Shown piece after piece: positions 44,213 through 51,847 of a DNA stretch of 64,000 nt. The position numbers and the translations under genes are program-made. Location of the stretch: the NCBI GenBank assembly GCA_963848115.1, contig CAWKCP010000016.1, positions 186,001 through 250,000 of the forward strand, in the 5' to 3' direction. The DNA comes from JAWKOK01 sp963848115. Its GTDB lineage: Bacteria; Chloroflexota; Anaerolineae; Caldilineales; Caldilineaceae. A model generated the notes under the pieces. That model was given only the letters and a program-made list of their open reading frames with translations. It did not search any database and had not been told where the DNA came from. Numbering within the stretch: position 1 is the first letter of the stretch; each line of letters opens with the position of its first letter.

Positions 44213-44407
44213 CAAGCCCTTACCGCCGGCCGATGGCACGCCAACAGCGTCGGGCGCTGTGTCCGGCGTCCGTTCGGTTGATGTTGCCGCTATTCACCTG
44301 AGGGGTCCACATAGCGATTTGGTTGGCTGGGTTGTTGGTTGGGTCAGCGGGCCGGTGCTGACATGTAATTTATATTGCAAACAATATCGATCCAGTGGGC
44401 GGGCTTG
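44213..44407. repeat. ~195-bp dispersed repeat R, copy 1
   Basis: A non-coding element bounded by CAAGCCC (44213-44219) and its complement GGGCTTG (44401-44407). It contains a conserved hairpin GTCAGC/GCTGAC (44343-44348 and 44357-44362) with an eight-base G-rich loop, and a G/T-rich run before it. It is clearly homologous over its whole length to 46863-47058, and its left end also to 45577-45632. It fills most of the 345-base gap between the TetR and HigA genes. Confidence 0.75.
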
Positions 44408-44472
44408 TCAATATCAGGAAAGTCGGCCATAGGTGAGAACCAACTGCAGTGGTTATGGATGTGTGGGGTAGT

Positions 44473-44760
44473 TTATCCAGCCATTACGGCTACTTCATGA
44501 TCGAGCCGTTCACCAATTTCATCTTCTGCCACGTCGAGATCGTAGTCCATCTGCAACCCAAGCCAGAATTGAGGCGACATTTTGAAGTACCGCGCTAGAC
44601 GCAGCGCAGTATCAGCGGTGACACGGCGCTTGCCATGGACGATCTCGTTGATGCGTCGCGCCGGCACCCGAATCGACAACGCAAGTTGGTTCTGACTCAA
44701 CCCCATCGGTTTCAGGAATTCCTCCAACAATACTTCACCAGGATGGATCGGGTTAAGCAT
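44473..44760 (-). CDS. higA: HigA-type antitoxin (XRE-family)
   Basis: A 95-residue antitoxin of the HigA/VapI type. It starts LNPIHPGEVLLEEFLKPMGLSQNQLALSIRVPARRINEIVHGKRRVTADTALRLARYFKMSPQFWLGLQMDYDLDVA, the full family pattern with the helix-turn-helix at about residues 22-42. The ATG at 44760 is favoured over the longer frame because the stop of the upstream higB remnant (TAA at 44753-44755) overlaps it in the usual higBA way. The toxin gene ahead of it is damaged, so this antitoxin may be an orphan. Confidence 0.88.
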   Translation of the reverse strand: MLNPIHPGEVLLEEFLKPMGLSQNQLALSIRVPARRINEIVHGKRRVTADTALRLARYFKMSPQFWLGLQMDYDLDVAEDEIGERLDHEVAVMAG

Positions 44761-44893
44761 CGACGATTTCGACATCTACGGCGTATGTCGGTCACTTGAA
44801 TCGCGATGAACCTGAGCGGTTCGTTGGCGGGCGAAGAGGCTATACTGTCGATCTGGGTGATATCCTCCGCAATGCTGATCCAAATTGTGAGCA
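44753..44893 (-). pseudogene. Remnant of a higB toxin gene
   Basis: Just upstream of higA, and overlapping its start, one frame ends in YAVDVEIVDA followed by TAA. This is the C-terminal DVEIVD signature of HigB/RelE-type toxins. Upstream in the same frame a stop codon interrupts within about six codons, and other frames hold partial matches (DRQYSLF). No full-length toxin can be read. I infer a decayed or mis-sequenced higB; only the C-terminus is secure. Confidence 0.5.
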
Positions 44894-44918
44894 ACTTCTT
44901 TTAACTGCCTCTCCTGGC

Positions 44919-45194
44919 TCACGCCTTTGTGTCATACAACTCCTGATCGATACGTTCCTTTAGGAAAACCTTGATCAACGATTGATACGGAACATCTCGC
45001 CTATTGGCAAGCAAGCGTAACTCATTCAGCATCGATTCAGACATGCGAAGCGAGATTGTCTTGGTCGAGGGTTTGAGTTTTGGCAATATGACTCGCTCGG
45101 CGTTACCCCAGTCGAGATAATCTGCCGAATCATTCTCAGCCCAAAACGCCCGTTCCTCATCTTCATTCTTGAATTCAGGAATCTCTTTTGGCAT
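44919..45194 (-). CDS. brnA: BrnA-type antitoxin
   Basis: A 91-residue CopG/BrnA-type antitoxin. The N-terminus (IPEFKNEDEERAFWAENDSADYLDWGNAERVILPKLKPSTKTISLRM) matches the BrnA pattern of an acidic, Trp-containing start, followed by a ribbon-helix-helix DNA-binding region (SLRMSESMLNELRLLANRRDVPYQSLIKVFLKERI). It overlaps the end of the BrnT gene by 20 bases, the standard toxin-first arrangement. It should neutralise BrnT and repress the pair. Confidence 0.88.
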   Translation of the reverse strand: MPKEIPEFKNEDEERAFWAENDSADYLDWGNAERVILPKLKPSTKTISLRMSESMLNELRLLANRRDVPYQSLIKVFLKERIDQELYDTKA

Positions 45195-45474
45195 AAATAT
45201 GACGCTCCTTGCGACTCATAGGACGAGCCGAAATTACCCGTATCTTGCTATCACGTAGAGTAAACGAGACAAACAAGGGACGCTTATTGTTCGTCTGTCC
45301 CAATAAATAGCATCTTGGTTCAACTTGCGAGTGCTTCGGGTCATCAGCGAGCAATAGCGGAAGATTGAAGAAAACCTCTTCACATTCAGATGCTGACACT
45401 TGATGCTTGAGCCAGTTTTTGAGATGGTTTCCCTCATCCCACTCAAGTCCATCAATACTCGATAAGTCAACCAT
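45175..45474 (-). CDS. brnT: BrnT-type ribonuclease toxin
   Basis: A 99-residue BrnT toxin. The family pattern is complete: LEWDEGNHLKNWLKHQVSASECEEVFFNLPLLLADDPKHSQVEPRCYLLGQTNNKRPLFVSFTLRDSKIRVISARPMSRKERHIYA, with the catalytic basic and acidic residues at the usual places. It starts at ATG 45474 with no clear ribosome binding site, and AT-rich sequence lies just upstream as for a leaderless or weak promoter. It pairs with BrnA directly after it. Confidence 0.9.
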   Translation of the reverse strand: MVDLSSIDGLEWDEGNHLKNWLKHQVSASECEEVFFNLPLLLADDPKHSQVEPRCYLLGQTNNKRPLFVSFTLRDSKIRVISARPMSRKERHIYAKRDS

Positions 45475-45576
45475 GTATGTATATTACCATCATATTTAAG
45501 TACGGTCAATGAGTTTGTTCTGAGTGAAGAATTGTCGCGAGAACGCCCGTATCTCGGATCGATAACTGCATCCTGC

Positions 45577-45632
45577 CCTCAATCGCAACAATCGACAGCC
45601 CTGCCACAGCCAAGCCCTTATCGCCAGCCAAT
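45577..45632. repeat. Dispersed repeat R, partial copy 3
   Basis: This 56-base piece matches the left end of the other R copies (GACAGCCCTGCCACAGCCAA, then GCCCTTATCGCC) and then stops. It lies in the gap between the BrnT gene and the end of the GHMP kinase gene. Only the left segment is present, so it is a truncated copy. Confidence 0.65.
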
Positions 45633-45675
45633 GGAACTGTTTCCGCTTTGAAGGCTACCGTACACCGTTATCCTT

Positions 45676-46737
45676 TCAGCGTACGTCTCCAGGGTTCTTT
45701 TCAGAAACAGTTTTCCAAACCCGCAGCCCCCGGCGTGCCAGGTAGATGGGCAACGCATGGAATCCATGATCAGAAAGCGCCTTTTGCAGCGATCTCTTCT
45801 TGGGCATATCCCCATTGGTGAGAATGGCAATCGAGCCGCCATCCCCGCCTGCCCCGTTTACCTTGCAGCCGAGCGCGCCGAAGGTTTCGGCCAGCGATAT
45901 GATGGCCTCGAACTCATCACAGATGAGGTCTTTGTGAAGTTCACGCTGAACTTGGGTGTTCTCATCAAAGGCTCTGCCCAATGCGACAAAATCTCCCTGA
46001 AAGAGCGCGTCTCTTGAACGATAGGCCAGCCGACGCAGTTGTTCCAGGCGTCCGTCGTTGTGAGGTTCGTCACCGAGCCCGGCGATGACCCGCTTGTGGA
46101 TATCGGATGAGAAGTGAGGCCTGCCGATGTATGCCAGGAGCAGTCGATGCTCAAGCTCCCACCAAATATTGTCGGAGAGTTCCACTTTCGAGACACGTGA
46201 GGTTGGAAAATCCACTATCTCAATAAAATTGATGCCCCCATAAACGCTGGCGAGTTGATCCTGGACGCCACACTCCAGCCCAAGTTCCTTTGTCTCAATT
46301 GAGTGGGCCAGGGCCGCGATGTCGTACGGCGAGAGCCTTCTCTCCGTCAGGGCATCCAGCACGCCGATCAAGGCCACAGAAACCGCTGCAGAAGTGCCCA
46401 TCGAGGCGCCGGGCGGGGCATGGGCAAAGATGTTGATCCTCAGCCCAATATCCTCTGGCAGCTCCATCACATTGATGGTCGCCTCGATGAGTGGATGTCG
46501 ATCGTAGACAACCTGACCGGGCGTAAGGCTATAGGTGTCTCCATAGTTCTCAGCGTCAATGACCAGGCGTGCGCCCATCTGATCTGCCGGCAAAGAGTGC
46601 ACCTGAACTTCGACGTATGGGTATACTGCGATGTTGAACACCGCACCCGTCTTGGAAAAATGTGTGTCCGTCCATCCTCCAACATCGCAGACTCTTGTTG
46701 GTGCTACTGCATTGATGATCGTCGTCTGTTTCGTCAT
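45676..46737 (-). CDS. GHMP-family kinase
   Basis: About 353 residues of the GHMP small-molecule kinase family, close to the heptose-7-phosphate (HddA-like) or fucose kinase branch. Motif 1 is VAPTRVCDVGGWTDT (about residues 11-25), motif 2, the phosphate loop, is PPGASMGTSAAV (about 108-119), and motif 3 is KVNGAGGDGGSIAIL near the C-terminus. The ATG at 46737 precedes the family start; longer frames add unrelated residues and no strong ribosome site is seen. It stands alone among toxin-antitoxin genes and repeats. It phosphorylates a sugar in the cytoplasm; which one is unknown. Confidence 0.87.
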   Translation of the reverse strand: MTKQTTIINAVAPTRVCDVGGWTDTHFSKTGAVFNIAVYPYVEVQVHSLPADQMGARLVIDAENYGDTYSLTPGQVVYDRHPLIEATINVMELPEDIGLRINIFAHAPPGASMGTSAAVSVALIGVLDALTERRLSPYDIAALAHSIETKELGLECGVQDQLASVYGGINFIEIVDFPTSRVSKVELSDNIWWELEHRLLLAYIGRPHFSSDIHKRVIAGLGDEPHNDGRLEQLRRLAYRSRDALFQGDFVALGRAFDENTQVQRELHKDLICDEFEAIISLAETFGALGCKVNGAGGDGGSIAILTNGDMPKKRSLQKALSDHGFHALPIYLARRGLRVWKTVSEKNPGDVR

Positions 46738-46862
46738 AGTAGAGTCACTTGTGAACAGGATTCGTGGAATGGAATGGGTGTGACACGATTCGAGAGCACC
46801 TGGCATCGAGATAGATGCAGTTCGCTGTCCTCAGTCACTGCAACCGACAGCCGTGCCCCAGC

Positions 46863-47058
46863 CAAGCCCTTGCCGCCGGCCGGTGGCGCGCCGACTGCGC
46901 CAGGGATCTATGCTCGGCGTACGATCGGTTGACATTGCCGCTATCCATCTGGGGGTTCCACAAAGCGATTCAGTTGGCTGATTTGTTGGTTGGGTCAGCG
47001 GGTGGGTGCTGACAGGTGTTGACTGTTGCACATAGTATCGAGCCATTGGGCGGGCTTG
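46863..47058. repeat. ~195-bp dispersed repeat R, copy 2
   Basis: Homologous to copy 1 throughout: ends CAAGCCC (46863-46869) and GGGCTTG (47052-47058), with the internal hairpin GTCAGC/GCTGAC (46994-46999 and 47008-47013) kept while the eight-base loop has changed to GGGTGGGT. Conservation of both stem arms with a changed loop hints at a structured element. It fills most of the gap between the GHMP kinase and MazE genes. Confidence 0.75.
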
Positions 47059-47161
47059 TCAACAACGCCAAAAAGCCAAAGCCTCAATAGGTTATTGCTT
47101 GTTCGGCAGCCGCAGTGTATACTTCGGCTATACTGTGTTGTTTCGAATTGGAGGTGCTTGC

Positions 47162-47410
47162 ATGGTGACCCGAGTTCAGAAGTGGGGCAATAGCCAGGGA
47201 CTGCGGTTTCCCAAGACTGTACTCACAGAAGCTCGTATAGACATCGGCGACGAGGTGCAGATTTCTGTCGAGGACGGCCGGATCATTGTCGAGCCTGTGC
47301 GCAAACTCCGTGGGAAATACATCATCGAAGAGTTGGTCGCGCAGTTGCCCGAAGACTATGAGCCGGAAGAGATCGATTGGGGTGAATCCACTGGAAATGA
47401 GGTCTGGTAA
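47162..47410 (+). CDS. mazE: MazE-type antitoxin (AbrB domain)
   Basis: An 82-residue antitoxin with an AbrB-type DNA-binding domain: VQKWGNSQGLRFPKTVLTEARIDIGDEVQISVEDGRIIVEPVR, the hallmark WGNS..LR.PK pattern of MazE. The acidic C-terminal tail (LPEDYEPEEIDWG) should bind the toxin. The ATG at 47162 has TTGGAGG eight bases upstream. MazF starts directly after its stop codon. It should repress the pair and block MazF. Confidence 0.92.
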   Translation: MVTRVQKWGNSQGLRFPKTVLTEARIDIGDEVQISVEDGRIIVEPVRKLRGKYIIEELVAQLPEDYEPEEIDWGESTGNEVW

Positions 47411-47749
47411 ATGGCACGCTATATCCCCCGACAAGGCGATTTCATCATTCTTTCATTCGATCCACAATCAGGACATGAACAAAGAGGGCGTAGACCGGCG
47501 CTCGTTGTCAGCAAGTTTGAGTTCAACAGACGTGCCGGCCTGGTGATTGCCTGTCCCGTGACCAATACCACTCGTGACTCCCCATTCCATGTTGCCGTAC
47601 CGTCAAACAGCAGCCTTACAGGCCATATCATGGTTGAACAAGTCAAGTCCGTTGACTTCCGCAGTCGACGCGCTGCCTTCGTGGAAAGAGCGCCGGATGA
47701 AGTGCTGGACGAGGTCCTCGCAATTTTGGACGCGTTGCTCTACCCGTGA
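47411..47749 (+). CDS. mazF: MazF-type endoribonuclease toxin
   Basis: A complete 112-residue MazF/PemK toxin. It starts YIPRQGDFIILSFDPQSGHEQRGRRPALVVSKFEFN, with the GxEQxGxRPALV core and conserved Arg, continues VIACPVTNTTRDSPFHVAVP and ends VDFRSRRAAFVERAPDEVLDEVLAIL. It begins at the base after the MazE stop. The family cleaves single-stranded RNA at short motifs. All family hallmarks are present, so it is likely active. Confidence 0.94.
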   Translation: MARYIPRQGDFIILSFDPQSGHEQRGRRPALVVSKFEFNRRAGLVIACPVTNTTRDSPFHVAVPSNSSLTGHIMVEQVKSVDFRSRRAAFVERAPDEVLDEVLAILDALLYP

Positions 47750-47784
47750 CGACTGAAGCCATCTAGCGTTCAGAAGGTGGCAAA

Positions 47785-47877
47785 ATGATTCGCGAACATG
47801 AACGGGCGATACTGTTTGGGTCGGTCGATCTTAAAACTCAATCCTCCGAGACAAACGAATCCCAAATGTCCGGATAA
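47785..47877 (+). pseudogene. Truncated DUF4926 gene
   Basis: A 30-codon frame starts MIREHERAIL, almost identical to the DUF4926 gene at 41528, with AGAAGGTGG just upstream, and then leaves the family after about ten residues. The rest of the domain is missing and the end overlaps the convergent AlkZ-like gene. It is the 5' remnant of a second DUF4926 locus in the island. Confidence 0.55.
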
Positions 47878-48386
47878 AGCTCTTGAAAGGTCAACCAGGT
47901 ATCGCGCTCGATTCCAGGATCGTTTGAGCGAACGACGTTCAGGGAAATCTGAAGATTCTTGAGCGCCGTTTCAAACTGGCTCTTAGAACAGCCATATTCC
48001 TCAATCACCTCATTTCGAAGTGTAGCCGTTTCCCAAGGCTCATTGCGTATCATCTCGAAAATGTGGACACATAAGGGATTCAGTCCATCCACAGGTTTGT
48101 AGGACGAGGCAAAATGGACATCTCGTAGATAGTCCATTGCCATCAACACGGCGAATCCCCCTTTGATCTTGCCGTAGAAGATCTCATCGGGATACTCTGC
48201 GGGCAGGCGGTTTTTCCAAGTCCAAATGGCTGTAACCTTTTCACCCCAGCCGCGCTCGCCTTCCTGCTTTTCCGGGAGATCGACGTGCTCCCAGAGTGAA
48301 GGTAGTGTCGTCTTCGAACTTTCGAAAATCGTGCAGATTTTCAAATCCAGAATCAACAGTCGGGCTTCTTCGAAAGTTGTGATCAT
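47838..48386 (-). CDS. AlkZ-related winged-helix protein (putative)
   Basis: About 182 residues that resemble the AlkZ-related group, small winged-helix proteins related to DNA glycosylases. Matching parts are LKICTIFESSKTTLPSLWEHVDL, a Trp-rich WGEKVTAIWTWKNRLPAEYPDEIFYGKIKGGFAVL, and a C-terminal ATLRNEVIEEYGCSKSQFETALKNLQISLNVVRSN that looks like a winged helix. The ATG at 48386 has TTGGAA upstream; the longer frame adds 14 residues. It overlaps the end of the broken DUF4926 fragment. The family assignment is tentative and function unknown. Confidence 0.6.
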   Translation of the reverse strand: MITTFEEARLLILDLKICTIFESSKTTLPSLWEHVDLPEKQEGERGWGEKVTAIWTWKNRLPAEYPDEIFYGKIKGGFAVLMAMDYLRDVHFASSYKPVDGLNPLCVHIFEMIRNEPWETATLRNEVIEEYGCSKSQFETALKNLQISLNVVRSNDPGIERDTWLTFQELYPDIWDSFVSED

Positions 48387-48502
48387 GAGTAATTCCAATG
48401 ATTGTTGGGGCAACGACTGCAAAAACATCGCTTACTTCGGATGCCCTACCTGGGGGGCGACGCCGACGCCGTTTTCCAGGAAAACACAGTATCAATGTGA
48501 GG

Positions 48503-49249
48503 CTACTTTCCGGCCTGTGAATAGATCGACACATGGCTCTTGCTTTGGGCTGTGAAGGGCGAGCGATCCCACCATGCCAAGCGTTCACGCAACCCAAGGC
48601 CGGCCAATTGGGCCATGAGATCCAGCTCGGCCGGCCAGGCATAGCGCATGAAGTGCGGGATCATCTGGGTGCCCGCTTGGCTGATCACGATGCGCTGAAA
48701 GGCCACGGTCTGGGCGACGCGATCGTGGATGGCGATCTCAAAGCGAGCGCCGTCCATGGTGGCCCAGGATCCCTTCATGCGCTGGCCGTCCACATACTCA
48801 GAAAAGTCGGGTACGACAGTTTCGATGACAAATAGGCCCTTGGGGCTCAGGTGCCGGGCCGCGTTCTGGAAACAGCGCACCTGCGCTTCTTGCGTCGTCA
48901 GGTTGAAGATGGTATTGAAGACCAGATAGACCAGATCAAAGGCGCCCTCGGCACGGGCTTCGGCCATGTCTCCAATGACCACAGGGATGGCGCTGCCGCC
49001 GGGTTTCTTGCGCAGTTCTGCGACCATCTTCTCAGAAGCTTCGATGCCGTGCACGCTCAGGCCGCGGTTTGCCAGCGGGAGCGCCACCCGTCCGGTGCCA
49101 ATCGCCAACTCAAGCACCCGTCCGCCGCCGGCGAATGCAGCCAACGTCTCTACGGAGTCGTGTGTCTCTGCTGCCATCGCTTCTTCGCAGCTCGCGTCAT
49201 AACGCTCGGCGTTCAGCTCACCGAAGGTCTCAGGGCCGTATCCTTTCAT
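48503..49249 (-). CDS. Class I SAM-dependent methyltransferase
   Basis: A 248-residue Rossmann-fold methyltransferase. Motif I is RVLELAIGTGRVALPLA (about residues 44-60), followed by VHGIEASEKMVAELR with the ribose-binding acidic residue, a VVIGDMAEARAEGAFDLVYLVFNTIFNL motif and the late LSPKGLFVIETVVPD strand. The start at 49249 has a GGGGGG-type ribosome site, part of a run of eight or more G on this strand. The substrate is unknown. It is 36 bases downstream of the prenyltransferase-like gene on the same strand and may be co-transcribed. Confidence 0.87.
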   Translation of the reverse strand: MKGYGPETFGELNAERYDASCEEAMAAETHDSVETLAAFAGGGRVLELAIGTGRVALPLANRGLSVHGIEASEKMVAELRKKPGGSAIPVVIGDMAEARAEGAFDLVYLVFNTIFNLTTQEAQVRCFQNAARHLSPKGLFVIETVVPDFSEYVDGQRMKGSWATMDGARFEIAIHDRVAQTVAFQRIVISQAGTQMIPHFMRYAWPAELDLMAQLAGLGLRERLAWWDRSPFTAQSKSHVSIYSQAGK

Positions 49250-49285
49250 GTTCCCCCCCCACATCAAATTGTCACCTGTCAACGG

Positions 49286-50296
49286 TCAGGCTGCTTTTAG
49301 CACCCGCAATGCGCGAAGCGTGACCCATTTGTTGGGCTCTTTCTTCTCTCCAAAATCTACCCAACTCTTGCCCGCATAGCCATAGTCCAATGCCCATCGA
49401 CCGTTGCTGTCTTGTTTGTCACGGATTATCGCCAAAACGCGTGACAATCGGGGGTCATCACCGTGGCCCAACGCCACCAATGCGGCTACAAGTTGCAGCA
49501 AATCGGTCACATAGAACATCGGAAAGCCAAACTTCCACCAGTTCCGGCTCGGTTTGTCACTGAACCCGGACGGATAGGTTGCCTCCGCGGGATCTACACT
49601 CAGCAAAAAATCTACGCCGCGTTGAATCGCACGTTCCATGATTGGCGTGCGGCGCTCTTGAGGCCACTTGCCCAAAGCCAGCATCACCTTGACGCCGCCC
49701 CACGCACAGGGCAGTTTGTTGTTCGAGCCACAGGCAAAGGTTGGCCCACACTTGCCTGCATAGTAGCGGACTTCTGCCTGTTTTTCTGTGACCGGAGCCA
49801 TTCCTTCGCCCGTTACAGTTCGCGCCATCCATTCATAGGCTTTTTCCAGCCGAGGATCTTCGTGACCCAGCTCGACCAAGGCCCAACACAGGTTCCCCTG
49901 CAAGCAATCAACCGTCCCGGACGGTGTACCAGATGCGGTGAATTGCCCCCTAGATGTCAGTGCATGGTCTAAAATGTAGGCGCATGCCTGGGCTATGCGC
50001 TTATCCTCGACCACAGATGCACCCAGTTGAGCCAGCATGATAACCGACCAGACCGAAGATCGATACTTTGGGTTATAGCCTGGGCCGGATCTGACCCAGT
50101 AGCCGGCGGTATCCATTTCGGCCAATATCCTCGCGATTGGGCCTTTCCGATGGGCTGTCGTTCGAGCAATACACAGCTCCGGTTCGTCTGGGGAGAGTTC
50201 CATGATATCGCGCAGTGTCAGATAGCGCGCACCCGGCGAGTCAGGCTCCAGCAACCAGGGCAACGGATCGCCCTTGAGTTGATCGTGCCAAGACAT
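49286..50296 (-). CDS. Prenyltransferase/squalene-oxidase-repeat-like protein
   Basis: A 336-residue alpha-barrel repeat protein. Repeats of the type found in terpene cyclases and prenyltransferases are visible, such as AQACAYILDHALTSRGQFTASG, RLEKAYEWMARTVTGEG, AIQRGVDFLLSVDPAEATYP and RVLAIIRDKQDSNGRWALDYG. The ATG at 50296 has AGGAGG at ideal spacing; the GTG six bases earlier is too close to it. It lacks a clear DxDD cyclase motif, so it may be non-catalytic or act on another substrate. No signal peptide. A methyltransferase gene follows 36 bases later. Confidence 0.7.
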   Translation of the reverse strand: MSWHDQLKGDPLPWLLEPDSPGARYLTLRDIMELSPDEPELCIARTTAHRKGPIARILAEMDTAGYWVRSGPGYNPKYRSSVWSVIMLAQLGASVVEDKRIAQACAYILDHALTSRGQFTASGTPSGTVDCLQGNLCWALVELGHEDPRLEKAYEWMARTVTGEGMAPVTEKQAEVRYYAGKCGPTFACGSNNKLPCAWGGVKVMLALGKWPQERRTPIMERAIQRGVDFLLSVDPAEATYPSGFSDKPSRNWWKFGFPMFYVTDLLQLVAALVALGHGDDPRLSRVLAIIRDKQDSNGRWALDYGYAGKSWVDFGEKKEPNKWVTLRALRVLKAA

Positions 50297-50370
50297 TTCC
50301 ACAACCTCCTGTGAGATGCTCTTCGCCTCGTCGTCACTTCACCCAGCCATCACTTCACCGTGCCGGATTC

Positions 50371-51177
50371 TCACCACGCGCAATAGCCGCCGTCGATGAT
50401 CATGTCGTTGCCGGTCATGTAGTCCGATGCGGCCGAGGCCAGATAGACCACCGCACCCTGCAAATCGGTCACCTCGGCCATGATGCCGGCCGGCGTGCGC
50501 GCCATCCACTCGGGCAGCATGGTCTTGCCCTCGGGCGTCTGCAACAGGTCGTCAACGAGTTGAGTGCGCGTGTAGCCGGGGCTGATGCTGTTGACGCGCA
50601 CGCCGCGGGTCGCCCATTCGGTGCCCAGGCTGCGCGTCAGGTGGATGACGCCGGCCTTGGTGGTGTTGTAGGCGGCCTGGTCCTGGGGCGCGTTGACGAT
50701 GTGGCCGGACATGGAAGCCGTGTTTATGATCTTGCCGTAACCAGCCGGCAACATGACGCGTGCTTCGGCCTGGGCACAGAGAAAGACGCCGGTCAGGTTG
50801 ATATTGAGCATGCGCTGCCAATCGGCGTAGCTCATCTTCTCGGCAGGGACCCACTGGCCGATGCCGGCATTGTTAACGCCGATGGTGAGGCTGCCCCAAG
50901 CATCGACGATGGTCGCCACCATACGCTCAACCTGCTCGGGCTGGGTCACGTCCGCGGTGATGGCCATGGACTCGATACCCTTTGCCGTGATTTCGGCGGC
51001 CACTGTCTCAGCCGACTCACTCACCAGATCGACGATGGCGACCGCCGCGCCGGCCTCGCCCAAGGCATGGGCAAAGGCCCGGCCAATGCCTTGCCCACCG
51101 CCGGTTACCAGGGCCGAGCGGCCATCCAGACGAAAACGTTCGAGAATTGGTGCTGCTGCCAAAACTGCGTCGCTCAT
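50371..51177 (-). CDS. Short-chain dehydrogenase/reductase (SDR)
   Basis: A 268-residue classical SDR. The cofactor motif TGGGQGIG is at residues 25-32 with an Asp at the end of strand 2 (AIVDL), which favours NAD. Further in are NNAG at 102-105 and the catalytic YNTTK (Tyr170, Lys174) with a Ser in INTASMSG. The C-terminal VVYLASAASDYMTGNDMIIDGGYCAW is standard. GGAGAAAAC precedes the ATG at 51177. It probably oxidises a sugar or polyol, in keeping with the neighbouring zinc-type dehydrogenases, but the substrate is not known. Confidence 0.92.
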   Translation of the reverse strand: MSDAVLAAAPILERFRLDGRSALVTGGGQGIGRAFAHALGEAGAAVAIVDLVSESAETVAAEITAKGIESMAITADVTQPEQVERMVATIVDAWGSLTIGVNNAGIGQWVPAEKMSYADWQRMLNINLTGVFLCAQAEARVMLPAGYGKIINTASMSGHIVNAPQDQAAYNTTKAGVIHLTRSLGTEWATRGVRVNSISPGYTRTQLVDDLLQTPEGKTMLPEWMARTPAGIMAEVTDLQGAVVYLASAASDYMTGNDMIIDGGYCAW

Positions 51178-51228
51178 ATTCGGTTTTCTCCACTGAACTG
51201 TACGGGGATGAGATTCTCGGTATATGAC

Positions 51229-51257
51229 AAACCAGGCTTCTATGAGAAACCTGGTTT
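51229..51257. terminator. Short hairpin between the SDR and the 51.3-kb module
   Basis: AAACCAGG at 51229-51236 pairs with CCTGGTTT at 51250-51257, and inner TTCT/AGAA bases extend the stem with one mismatch. It lies just after the stop of the minus-strand gene 51291-51617, so it may end that transcript; there is no long T run. Confidence 0.5.
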
Positions 51258-51290
51258 AGTGTGCGCAATAGAATCGATGTCGACGAACTG

Positions 51291-51617
51291 TTAGGCAACT
51301 GCGGCGAGGCGCTGGTTGACGACTTGCCAGAAGGTAGTCACGGCCTCGCGTCTGTTGTCAAAGAAGTCTTCAAAGAAGCCGGTTCGGTTTAACGGAGGCG
51401 GGTAGCTGTAGCGTTCTCCATCTTGACCGTACTCGATGATCCAGTCTCCCGGCTCGGTGGCGTCCACCACCTCGAACTGTCCAGCCGGATATAGAAATGG
51501 ACGCCCCTGGTCGTTGAGGATGCGCAGATCGTCGGCCTCAATGCCAATGACAACGTAGCCCTGGCCTGCTGTGAGGTCTTGATATTCTCCGTTGAGCGAT
51601 TCTAGTCTAACAATCAT
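51291..51617 (-). CDS. Hypothetical protein, possible immunity/antitoxin partner
   Basis: A 108-residue protein that I cannot assign to a named family. It has an ordered N-terminal beta-rich part (QDLTAGQGYVVIGIEADDLRILNDQGRPFLYPAGQFEVVD) and a helical C-terminus (FFEDFFDNRREAVTTFWQVVNQRL), and is acidic overall. Its start overlaps the stop of the basic gene 51614-51847 by four bases (ATGA), so they are translated together. An acidic small protein tied to a basic small one suggests an immunity or antitoxin role, but this is inference only. Confidence 0.6.
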   Translation of the reverse strand: MIVRLESLNGEYQDLTAGQGYVVIGIEADDLRILNDQGRPFLYPAGQFEVVDATEPGDWIIEYGQDGERYSYPPPLNRTGFFEDFFDNRREAVTTFWQVVNQRLAAVA

Positions 51618-51847
51618 CTGCTTCTCACCCGCTTACGCTTCATCTCGACGCGACCGATATCGGGGTTTTCGTACCAGTGGAACTCGTAGCGCCTACCACC
51701 GAACGAGATGATCGGGCTGCTCTTCTTCACCCATTTGGCCGGTCGACCGCCGTATGCGGCTACAAGTCGTTCCAGGTCTCGAATTCGACGCCCTTTGGCG
51801 ATCACTCTAGACTCTGCGAGCATTCGGGGGCTAAGCTCTGTGTCCAC
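51614..51847 (-). CDS. Small basic protein resembling polymorphic-toxin C-termini
   Basis: A 77-residue, strongly basic protein. The segment AKWVKKSSPIISFGGRRYEFHWYENPDIGRVEMKRKRV resembles the C-terminal domain often seen at the ends of polymorphic and Rhs-type toxins (W.K..., then .E.HWYE..G.G..E.K.K). Here it stands alone with no delivery domain or signal peptide. The start is uncertain: GTG 51847 or ATG 51823. The next gene starts inside its stop codon. The toxin-like reading is based on pattern memory, not a search. Confidence 0.55.
   Translation of the reverse strand: MDTELSPRMLAESRVIAKGRRIRDLERLVAAYGGRPAKWVKKSSPIISFGGRRYEFHWYENPDIGRVEMKRKRVRSR

Noticed and set aside
48843..49300. Long plus-strand frames across the methyltransferase gene
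   Set aside because: They are complements of the clear minus-strand methyltransferase and carry no motifs of their own.
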